Shown here: positions 8,504 through 17,400 of the stretch, one piece after another
Numbering within the stretch: position 1 is the first letter of the stretch
Layout of the letters: each line of letters begins with the position of its first letter
Source: Heterostelium multicystogenum
Lineage: Eukaryota; Evosea; Eumycetozoa; Acytosteliales; Acytosteliaceae
Assembly: GCA_003667245.1 (NCBI GenBank)
Contig: RCNN01000337.1
Location: 1 to 20,375 of the forward strand
DNA length: 20,375 nt
Reading direction: 5' to 3'
The notes under the pieces: generated by a model
Told to the model about the DNA's origin: nothing
The model's input: only the letters and a program-made list of their open reading frames with translations
Databases searched by the model: none
Position numbers and translations under genes: made by a program

Positions 8504-10902
8504 ATGTCTGAAGAATTAAGAACACAAATTGAGTACTCCAAATCCAATAGATCCTCATGTAAGAAATGCCGTGGCACCATTGCTGTAAACGATTTGAGAG
8601 TTGGTTTTGGAAACAAAGAGTAGAGCCTACGATGGTTATGATCTCAGCTGGTATCATCTAAAGTGTTTCAAATTTGACAGAATCAAATATATCAATCAGC
8701 TCAAGTATTTCGATATGTTGAGATGGGACGATTTCATTCGTGTACGTGAAGTAATCGGCGATAATACTCCCATTCAAAATGCACTGGAAAAACAAAATGT
8801 AAGCAAACGACAATGATCAAATATATATTCCCTTCTGTGCTAGCTACTAATGACTTATCTTTGTCGGACCAGTACAATAACGATATTTGGAAGATTAAAG
8901 ATGAGCTTGGGGATGATCTCAAACCAGCTCAAATCAAGAAGATCTATTCCCACAATTATACATTGGAAAATTTATCACCAGCTCAGGTCTTGCATGTTGT
9001 TGCCGACGGAATGGCCTATGGAAGAATTGGTCCCTGTCCAACTTGCAAGAATCTCTCAGTTCTCTATGACGGCAACCACTATTACTGCAAAGGTTGGGTG
9101 ACTTCCTACACCAAATGCGATTGGTATGGTCCAGTCATCAAGCGGTACAGATTCTCATTCCCATCCGATGTTAAATCAAAATATTTATCAAACTATACTT
9201 TCCCTCACGCTCATCCCTATGAAGAATTGACAGGTAAGAAGCCATTTGCTTAGCTAGCTTCGATTTAATATTAACTATCTAATATATCTAGATTATGTGG
9301 CACCTGATATTTCAGGTGGAAGCTCTGAGTCGACCACCCCAACAATTACATTTAATGCATTCCCACCAGCAGAGGGATCAGTATTTATGAAAATTGATCC
9401 AGACTATCCAAATTCAAAGGGTGAAATTCAAGTGGAACATTCGGATAAGTTTGGTTACACTGCTTATAATGTTTCATTAATTTTCGCAGACATGGTGTCG
9501 AATAAAAACAGTCTCTATAAGCTTCAGTTGATCAAAGCATCCTCCTCGAAGTTCAACGTATTCAGAAAATGGGCCAGAGTAGGAACTTCCAATGGTGGAT
9601 CTACTGTCGACTCCTTCACATCGCTTGGAGATGCTGTCGATTTCTTCAAGCTCCACTTCAATGATAAAACTGGATATGATTGGGATGAACGTGGTAAATA
9701 TGGAAAGCTTCCTGGAAAATACTTTATGGTCGAACTGGAAGACAGCTCTTATGACTCACACGAGCCAGACCAAGCAGAATCTGACTCCACTTTCAATTCT
9801 CACTCAAGTACACTGCCAAAAGAAACACAGGAGCTCCTCAAGATTATATATAATTTCGATTTGATTAAGGCACATCTCAAGTCCATGAAGTTGGACGTTG
9901 AGAAAATGCCACTTGGAAAGATCAGTCAACGTCAAATCAAATCTGCTTATGCTGTACTAACTGAGATTCAAGAAGAATTGGCTTTAGAGAGTCCTGCTAA
10001 ATCCAAAATAATTGATGCTACTAGCAGATTCTACACATTGATTCCTCATGATTTTGGAAATGGAACACCAACACTCATTGATAATGTCAAAATATTAACT
10101 GAAAAGATTAAGATGGTCGATACAATGGCAGACATTGAAATTGCCAACAATTTAAAAAAGTAAGTCTCTCTTTTTGCAATCGAACAACCAAATGGACCCA
10201 TTATAACTAACCAATTATATTTTTAGATTGTCTGCTTCTGCTGGTAATTCAATCGATTCCAACTATTCAACTTTGAATACCGTTTTGAATCCAATCTCAA
10301 ATGACTCTTCAACTTTCAGCTACTTGGAACAATTGGCCAAGTCTACTGCCGAGCTCAATATGCACCAGTTCACAATTTGCAATATCTTTGAGGTTGAAAG
10401 AGCCGGTGAAAGTGAGGCATATTCTAGATGGGACTTCAATCCAAACAAAGCTTTGTTATGGCATGGATCAAGAGCTCCAAACTGGATTGGAATTTTAAGT
10501 AAAGGTTTAAGAATCAGTCCACCAGAAGCACCAAAAACAGGTCTTCGTTTTGGAAAAGGTGTTTACTTTGCCGACTCTATCAGTGTCTCTCTTTCGTATT
10601 GTGGCACAATGCGCGAATATCCCTATGCAGTGTTGGCCTTAAGTGAGGTTGCACTTGGTCAATCGGAGCCACTTGAAAATGACAAGTATATGGAAGAGGC
10701 ATCCTTTGGATACAACAGTACCAAAGCACTTGGTATGAGAGCACCAGCAACATTTGATGAATATCAAGATGTGACCGTATTCAGAGGACCAATGGTGTCC
10801 AGTGGATGTTTAAGTACTAGCTGCACACACAATGAATACATTGTATATGACACAACTCAAGTTAAAATCAGATACCTATTTGTAGTTAAAGTTCAATACT
10901 GA
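8504..10902 (+). CDS. Poly(ADP-ribose) polymerase, PARP1-like
   Basis: PARPs attach ADP-ribose chains from NAD+ to proteins at DNA breaks in the nucleus. Four exons are supported: 8504-8798, 8873-9233, 9292-10159 and 10227-10902. All introns (74, 58 and 67 bp) are GT-AG and keep frame, giving about 732 residues. Domains in order: one PARP-type zinc finger (CKKC...WYHLKC, residues ~20-55); the PADR1/zinc-3 fold (IWKIKDEL...CPTC...YYCKG...KC, ~100-215); WGR (KWARVG near 311-316); the helical regulatory domain (LPKETQELLKIIYNFDL onward, ~392-505); and the ART catalytic domain. The H-Y-E triad is complete: H587 (LLWHGSR), Y621 (GVYFADS), E711 (HNEYIVYD), so poly-ADP-ribosylation is expected. No BRCT domain and no second N-terminal finger are seen. 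One extra A at 8611-8613 breaks exon 1; without it the finger reads GFGTKSRAYDGYDL. The gene is convergent with the Rac gene 95 bp downstream. Confidence 0.95.
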
Positions 10903-10997
10903 GCTAACAAATGAACGTCTGGTTTATTAATATTATTTGGTTATTGGAATAAATGTATACAAAAAGATTAAAAGTTATCAGATAAACTAGTGTCGTC

Positions 10998-11709
10998 TTA
11001 GAGGATGCTGCATTCAGACTTCTTCTTCTTCTTTAAAATGGTTGGATTGATAACTAGCTTGATGGCTTCATCAAATACATTCTTTAAACCTTTTTGGGTG
11101 AGTGCAGAGCATTCTAAATATTTAGATCCACCTATATCTTTCAATTTTTGTAAACCTTGTTCATATGTAATTGGATTGAGATTCTTCTCTCTTAATCTAT
11201 TGGTAGTCTCACGATTTTCACGCATATCCAATTTGGTTCCAACCAAAAGCACTGGTACATTTGGAGCATGATGTTTAATTTCTGGTGCCCTATTATTTTA
11301 TTTTAATTTGATTAGTATTTGGTTTGCAAATGTTGTTTATCCAAAATAATTTCCTATTTACCTTAACTGATACATTATCAAAACGATGATGGTGAAATAA
11401 TTGAAAAACAAACCAAGAAAACATCAGTTTGTGGATATGATAATGGTCTCAAACGATCATAGTCTTCTTGACCAGCAGTATCCCAGAGTCCCAAGTTATA
11501 AACTTTACCATTTACCATTACATTAGCACTATAGTTATCAAATACAGTCTATATTTATTTTTAATTAATAAGTAAATATAGAAATAATATAAATCATTGA
11601 TACTTACTGGAATATATTCACCTGGAAAAGCATCAGTAGCATAAGAGACCAACAAACAAGTCTTTCCAACAGCACCATCACCAACAACTACACATTTAAT
11701 ATTTTGCAT
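10998..11709 (-). CDS. Rac/Rho-family small GTPase, canonical
   Basis: Rac GTPases switch actin assembly and NADPH oxidase-type effectors at membranes. Minus-strand exons are 11709-11608, 11548-11362 and 11289-10998; the introns are 59 bp (GTAAGT) and 72 bp (GTAAAT). The protein is about 193 residues. All G motifs are canonical: [36 protein letters not shown] and ECSAL. The tail [13 protein letters not shown] ends in a CAAX box with a polybasic stretch, predicting geranylgeranylation and membrane attachment. Two flaws are seen. One extra T in the coding-strand run TTTT (plus strand AAAA at 11380-11383) breaks SSFDNVSVK. At the second intron the exon junction lacks two bases, so the expected Trp of the K-W-A-P-E-I segment is not encoded; the paralogue next door has an intact junction (AAG | TGG). 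Both could be sequence errors. The start is supported by the [13 protein letters not shown]-terminus. Confidence 0.93.
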
Positions 11710-12076
11710 CTCTTTAAAATTGTTTTATTAAAGTAATTAACTTTATTTGATTGAAGTTTAATATATAAATATTATTAAAGATAGATATTTAAATATAACT
11801 ATTTATATTTTTGAATATGATTTGTGGTAAATCAAATCCATCTTGTTTATATATGTAATCCACATTCTAAAAATAGGATGACAAAAGCAATAACATACAT
11901 TCCACCTTTTTAAAAAAACCAAATCAAATCACCCAAAAAAATTCCATGATTACAATTCAGAAAAAAAATTTAAAAAATTTATATTAAAAATATGTGATCG
12001 ATCATCAGACAGTTCAGTTTAAGGATGATTTAATATGGTAAAAACACAAAAATAGAAATAGTAGTAGTTTATTTAG
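11710..12076. other. Intergenic gap between the two GTPase genes
   Basis: About 370 bp of AT-rich DNA holding the promoter of the Rac gene and the 3' end of the atypical GTPase gene. A 10-bp palindrome, TGATCGATCA, lies at 11995-12004. No coding or RNA gene is seen. Confidence 0.6.
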
Positions 12077-12808
12077 TTACATTAAGGAGCATTTAGACAC
12101 CTTTTCCTTTCTCTTCTCTTTTCTACGTGCTTGTTTAGCTATCTTCATGGCTTGTTCGAATATGTCGAGTACGTTCTGATTTTGTGTCGATGAGCATTCG
12201 ATATAGCTTAGTGCATTAAGCTTTTTGGCTAATGCATTGGCTTGCTCGACAGAGACGATTTCGGTTTGGCTCGAGTCATTTCTCAGATCACCTCGTAGAC
12301 CTACCAAAATAAAAGGTACGATTGGCATAAAGTGTGATATCTCTGGAACCCACTATGAATATTTAGTTTCCAGTTAGAATAGAATAGATGGTGTTGCTAT
12401 TTATATAAATGTACCTTATTTTCTACACTTTCAAAGGAGGCGATAGACCCTATATTAAAGCAAACCAAGAAGACCTTGCAGAATCTATATTGTTTTGGTC
12501 TTAGATTGGTGTGCTCCTCTTGAGCACCAGTATCCCATATCTTGAGGTTTCTTTGCACTTTTTCAAAAGTTATCTCTCTGTGATAGGTATCGAAAACTCT
12601 CTTGTTTTATGGTGAGATAGATCAATAGTATTAGCATGTATTGAAAAGAAACAGCAATTTATCTTTGATTTAGATATTTCATTATTCAACATACAGGAAC
12701 CTTTTCTGTTGTTGGGAATTGTTTTCTAGCATAAGTTAAAACAAGACTGGTCTTTCCAATGTCATCGTCACCGACCAACACGATCTTGTACTCTTTATTA
12801 TTATTCAT
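12077..12808 (-). CDS. Atypical Rho/Rac-family GTPase with altered nucleotide-binding motifs
   Basis: Minus-strand exons are 12808-12695, 12600-12415 and 12352-12077. Introns of 94 bp (GTATGT) and 62 bp (GTACAT) are both in phase 0 and at the same protein positions as in the adjacent Rac gene, which supports common descent. The reading frame is intact, giving 191 residues. The P-loop is GDDDIGKT (Rac Gly12 and Ala13 both Asp). The switch I Thr35 position is Arg (EKVPRVFDTY). Switch II is DTGAQEEH instead of DTAGQED, so the DxxG glycine is Ala. The base-recognition motif TKxD is LRGD, and the SA motif is SS (ECSST). The tail, rich in Lys/Arg, ends in the CAAX box CSLM. Known atypical Rho proteins with comparable changes bind GTP constitutively or barely bind nucleotide; which applies here cannot be told. 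Fold and membrane targeting look preserved. Confidence 0.92.
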
Positions 12809-13171
12809 ATTATATATATTACAATTTTGACCTATTTACAACTACAAATCAATATGGATCGTTCGTTGTTTGAATCCAACTACAATTTCGGATCCATGAC
12901 AAAATAATATCTAGATATTATTTGTTTTTTGAGATTTTGTTGTTTATTCCAGGTTGTTTTTTTATTAAAAGAAATAAAATGGAAATTGCAAACTTACTCT
13001 TCTAGCTTATTTCCAATCTATTCTTTTTATAAATTGCAGACTGGGACAATTATTGTCCTAACGTTACAACTAATTGAATAATGTGAAAGTTAAAAAAGTT
13101 TAGTAAGAGTATTTGTAAAAAGATGGTAATACAAAACAATTTTTTCTGAAGAAAATATTTTCATCATAAGC
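12809..13171. other. Intergenic region between the atypical GTPase and tRNA-Gly
   Basis: AT-rich DNA that must include the promoter of the minus-strand GTPase. It contains a broken inverted repeat, ATGGATC (12854-12860) with GATCCAT (12891-12897), and the palindrome listed at 12902-12923. No coding region is seen. Confidence 0.6.
12902..12923. promoter_or_regulatory. Perfect 22-bp palindrome upstream of the atypical GTPase
   Basis: A perfect 22-bp palindrome centred on TCTAGA, with AAATAATA/TATTATTT arms. It lies about 94 bp upstream of the minus-strand start codon at 12808. AT-rich palindromes arise more easily by chance in this composition, so function is uncertain. Confidence 0.3.
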
Positions 13172-13242
13172 GCGTTGTTGGTCTAGTGGCAGAATTCTTG
13201 CCTTCCAAGCAGGAGACCCGGGTTCGATTCCCGGACAACGCA
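13172..13242 (+). tRNA. tRNA-Gly (anticodon UCC)
   Basis: A complete 71-nt cloverleaf. The acceptor stem GCGTTGT pairs with ACAACGC, with discriminator A at 13242. The anticodon stem CTTGC/GCAGG (one U-G pair) holds the 7-base loop CTTCCAA with anticodon TCC at 13204-13206. The T arm carries GGTTCGATTCC (B box) and the D arm TGGTCTAGTGG (A box), both internal RNA polymerase III signals. There is no intron. It decodes GGA and possibly GGG. The nearest strong T-run, a possible terminator, is about 42 bp downstream. No tRNA-targeting retrotransposon is visible within several hundred bases. Confidence 0.96.
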
Positions 13243-13447
13243 GTTTATATAATGAAATTGTAACGCTTGCGGAGTTGGAGAAGATTTTTGTAACCAGGGG
13301 GTTTTCCTGCTGTGTCAAAAGGGAGATATCTGCTTATTCTTTTGATACCGTATGCATCATTCAGATGACCTTTCTTATATTTTCATAAAGTTAATAACTT
13401 TTTTTTACAGATCTTCAAATGTCCTTTAATATCCTTGCATTTCTCAC

Positions 13448-13541
13448 ACTTAAAGTCATTAATCTAACCTAAGACTTTAAGGTATCTTTATTATAAGGAA
13501 AGATAAATAAAGCAATATTCTAACATAAGACTTTAAGTTAT
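13448..13541. repeat. Three-copy GACTTTAAG repeat cluster
   Basis: A 23-bp unit at 13463-13485 recurs at 13519-13541 with two mismatches, both copies containing AAGACTTTAAG. An inverted copy, ACTTAAAGTC, sits at 13448-13457. The inverted and first direct copies can form a 9-bp stem (CTTAAAGTC/GACTTTAAG) with a 15-base loop. Confidence 0.5.
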
Positions 13542-13660
13542 GTTGAAGTTAGCAATTGTCTTTACATAACGACAAGGTAGCTCTTTATTACAATATGTTT
13601 CCAGTGTGCCTGTGGTAGATTGAAGGTGCACCCAATGGTTTTGGTTTGATAATATAAAGA

Positions 13661-13704
13661 ATCAGTTTTTCCATATTTAAAAAAAAATAACAGGAAAAAC
13701 TGAT
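13661..13704. repeat. Perfect 12-bp inverted repeat, possible hairpin or terminator
   Basis: ATCAGTTTTTCC (13661-13672) is the exact reverse complement of GGAAAAACTGAT (13693-13704), separated by 20 A-rich bases. It lies about 48 bp beyond the stop of the minus-strand MED21-like gene, so it could be part of that gene's 3' end. No RNA family is recognised. Confidence 0.45.
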
Positions 13705-13751
13705 ACATCGATCTCTAAACCCGCACTAGAGAACTAGAAAAGTTAGCATAT

Positions 13752-14009
13752 CTAAATTGAAATGGCGAGTTCCTCATATTCATCGATTCAGACAACAGCA
13801 AGATGATTCATTCACACAGTCGTCTTCAAGTCATAAACTGAACGATTACTTATCCTGCAAGAGCATAAGCTCACCAAAGTCTCAGAGACCTGATGTTTAA
13901 TCAATTTGGTTATAAAAACATACAAAAAATACCTATACCTTTAATTTGTTCCTTATCAGAAGCAATGTCAGGTAGGTCTTTAATGAGGCAATCGACTTCT
14001 TGTTGCTGT
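13752..14009 (-). pseudogene. Possible Mediator subunit MED21-like gene fragment, broken
   Basis: A minus-strand exon at 14009-13939 begins after a TTTAG acceptor and encodes EVDCLIKDLPDIASDKEQIK. This resembles the conserved MED21 (Srb7) segment of the form IDxLIDSLPxI, which helps link the head and middle modules of Mediator for RNA polymerase II. A 49-bp intron-like unit (13938-13890, GTATAG...CATCAG) follows. A second part down to TAG at 13754-13752 can be read only across at least two or three frame changes (pieces GELMLLQDK, NRSVYDLKTTV and IDEYEELAISI), consistent with a coiled-coil tail. No N-terminal MED21 exon was found between 14010 and 14475. The gene may be damaged, truncated or mis-sequenced. 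The match rests on about 20 residues, so identity is tentative. Confidence 0.35.
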
Positions 14010-14475
14010 CTAAAGATATACAAAGAGTTCTCACTTTTATAAGTATTTAAAATAAATATATAATGGATAAAGTGAGAGAACACCAACCCCGATGACTATA
14101 TTCCGAAATACTCGGATGAGACAATAAGAAGAATATATGGAATAACTATATCCACTTTCAACTATATTTATTATAATTTTTTAAAATGATAACATCAACT
14201 GATATCATATTATATTTTAGTTATAAATCTTCACCAAGAAAGCACCTCATCTTTGATTTGAACAATGCAAAACTGTTAAAACTTCAGATGAAGTTGTTAG
14301 ACCACTTTAGCAAAAATTTTAAAAAAAACAAATTTAAATTTGGGCGGGCAACCATTTGAAATACTAAGAAAAACAGAATGTTCATCAACATTCAACATTT
14401 TTTAATTCATACATATACATATTTGTTTCAATATATCTGTCTATAGATACATCTAAATAATATTAGTATGAGAAA
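14010..14475. other. Upstream region of the polymerase delta gene
   Basis: AT-rich DNA between the minus-strand MED21-like exon and the plus-strand POLD1 start, probably a divergent promoter region. One minus-strand frame (about 14050-14155) is open but hydrophobic and not recognised. A GGGCGGGC element at 14342-14349 is listed separately. Nothing else is identified. Confidence 0.5.
14342..14349 (+). promoter_or_regulatory. GC-rich E2F-like element upstream of POLD1
   Basis: TTTGGGCGGGCAA surrounds this site, about 127 bp upstream of the POLD1 start codon, in a stretch with almost no other G+C cluster. It resembles the E2F family consensus TTTSSCGC only loosely. The same GGCGGG core precedes the PARP gene at 8416. 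Confidence 0.3.
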
Positions 14476-17400
14476 ATGAAAAGATTTACACCTTCAACAT
14501 CAAATAATAATAATAGCTTAAAGAAATCTAAGCCTGCTCCACAAACTAGTTATAAGGGTGCTGGCGGAGAAGAAGATGAAGACGATGACTTTGAGGAGGA
14601 TGACGACGATGAAGATGATGAGTTCTTTGATGAGGCTGACGATGCCGATGAAGATGAGATCATGGATGAGCAATCTGCAGATGTAGCTGGTGGCGCAGAC
14701 GAAGATGAAATGCAAATCGATGAAGATAAACAACAGATTCAAATATGGTCACGTAAAGACGTGCCGCCCATCCACTACGATACACAGGCATTCGTATTCC
14801 AACAGCTTGAAGTAGACTATGCAGAGCTGAAAGAGCCACTTGTGGGAATGCCTGGTCCACCCACTGGTCCTGTGCCTATTGTTAGATTGTTTGGTGCAAC
14901 TCGTAACGGAAACAGTGTCCTCTGTAAAGTACATGGTTTCTTGCCATACTTTTTCATCTCTTGTCCAAGCGGATTCACCCAAGCCGACTGTGGTTCATTC
15001 CGTAAGATTCTAAATGTAATAGGCTACATCCACATTTTGATCTTAAGATTTGCAATAACTAACCAATTAGTTTTATTACACAAACTGTAGCACCAAATGC
15101 TTTCATCGACATACCAACAATCATACAGAGAACATTGTACTTGGTATTGAAATTGAAAAGAAAAAGTCTATTTCTCGGATACAATTCAGCACCACCCACT
15201 GACTTTATTAGAATTACATTGGCAATGCCAAGATATGTCCCAAAGTGTCGTGATATTCTCGAGAATGGTTTGAAGTACAAGTTTGCTTTGCCAAATCAAC
15301 CACTCAGACTCTACCAGACATTCGAGTCCGACATTCCATTCGCACTTCGTTTCCTCATTGATAAACAAATCCCTGGTTGCAGTTGGATTGAATTGCCAGC
15401 TGGAACCTACAAACAATCCGAAACAAATGTATCAACATGCCAAATTGAAATCGATACATCGTAGGTAATTGAAATGATAGAGAAATTCAAGCCATATATT
15501 AATCCTCGTTACTATAGATTTGAAACATTGTTTGCTCATCAAATTGAGCCTGGATGGGATGATATTGCGCCATTTAGAATTTTGTCTTTTGATATTGAGT
15601 GTGCAGGAAGAAAAGGATTCTTCCCAGAACCAAAGAAAGATCCTGTCATTCAGATTGCCAATATTGTAAAGATTCAAGGTGATAAGGAACCAGTCATTAG
15701 AAACGTCTTTACTTTGAAAGGTTTGTTCTAGTATTGTTGGAGCACATGTTATTTCCTATGAAAATGAAGTTTCGCTCCTGAAAGAATGGAAAAGTTTATC
15801 ACTAGAATCGACCCAGATATTCATTATCGGTTACAACATAGCAAACTTTGATCTTCCCTATCTGATTGAGCGTGGCACGTGCCTTGAAGATCACTGAATT
15901 CCCTTACCTTGGTCGTATCAAATCAACCATGTCCAAAATCAAGGACTCTCGTTTCTCGTCATCCAATCTTGGTACTCGTGAATCAAAGGAGATCTCCATG
16001 CCTGGTCGTACACAGTTTGATATTATTCAAGCGATCCAACGTGATCATCAAGCTCAGTTCATACTCTTTAAACAACGTATCAGCACACTTTTTGAAAGAA
16101 CAAAGGAAGATGTTTCACTATTCAATCATTACAGACCTCCAGAATGGAACAGATGACGATCGTCGTCGTCTTGCTGTCTACTGTCTTAAGGATGCAATGT
16201 TGCCCCTCAAACTGTTGGATAAACTCATGTTGATCATCAAGTACTCTGAGATGCGAAGAGTACAGGTGTATCCAATATGAGCTATTTTGCTGGGTCGTGG
16301 TGAGTCCATCAAGGTACTCATATAAGTCAGCTTAATATAAATCCGTAAACTGGCTAGAGGATCTAATTCTCCCAACCCAAAAACTTACTGTAAAGGTGAC
16401 AAGTACAAGGTGCCCATTGTTATATCGATCCAATTCCAGGATTTTATGATACACCGATTGCAACTCTTGATTTTACCAGTTTGTATCCTCTATTATGATG
16501 GCACACAACCTTTGCTATTCTACTTTGATTACCCAAGACTACTTAAAGACACTCCCAAAGTCCGACTACACAGTTACACCATCAGGTGATGCTTTTATCC
16601 TACCTCACATCAAAGAAGGGTCTACTCCCCAGAATTTTAGAAGAACTTCTTTCAGCAAGAAAGAAAGCGAAGGAAGAACTCAAGTCGAAACAGATCCATT
16701 CAAAAGGCCGTGCTCGATGGACGTCAATTGGCACTTAAGATTTCTGCAAACTCTGTATATGGTTTTACTGGTGCTCGTGTAGGAAAGCTTCCATGTGTTG
16801 AAATCTCTAGAAGTGTAACAGCTTTTGGTAGAGATATGTTATTTAAGACAAGAGATGTAAGTTATAAAGTTATAAGGTAGAACTTACGAGTTATTTAATT
16901 AATAACTTTATCAGTTTGTAGAGGCAAAGTATAACAATTGCAAATGGATATTTCACATGATGCCAAGAATTATATATGGTGATACTGATTCTGTGATGGT
17001 CAAGTTTGGTGTATCAACACAGTGGCAGAGGCAATGGAGTTGGGAAGACACGCATCGAAAGAAGTGACAAAGATTTTCATTCGTCCTATCAATTTGGATT
17101 TCGAAAAGGTTTACTATCCATACCCTGTTGATGAGCAAAAAAAATACGCTGGTTTATTCTGGACCAAAACAGATACTTTTGATAAGATGGATGTAAAAGG
17201 TTTTAGAGGTAAAGAACCAACATACTACTCAATTTCTAAAGAAAAAGAAAACTAATACTAATATTTTGTAATACAATAGAATATTCGTAGAGATACATGT
17301 TTATTAGTTTAGAAATGTAGTTTCCAATATATTAAAGATGATTCTTATTGAAAAGGATATTAAGAAAGCGGAAGAGTACGTAGAGTTATTAGCAATTATT

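Larger units (their letters stand above)
13243..13751. other. Intergenic region after tRNA-Gly with small repeats
   Basis: About 500 bp without a recognisable gene. It carries a cluster of direct and inverted repeats (13448-13541) and a 12-bp inverted repeat (13661-13704), listed separately. Composition is less AT-extreme than elsewhere. No retroelement protein was recognised. Confidence 0.5.

Noticed and set aside
13284..13340. External B box downstream of the tRNA
   Set aside because: Dictyostelid tRNA genes can have a second B box downstream, but no GGTTCGANTCC-like sequence is found here.
13243..13751. tRNA-targeting TRE-type retrotransposon beside tRNA-Gly
   Set aside because: No reverse transcriptase, GAG-like frame or poly(A)-ended element is visible; only short repeats are present.
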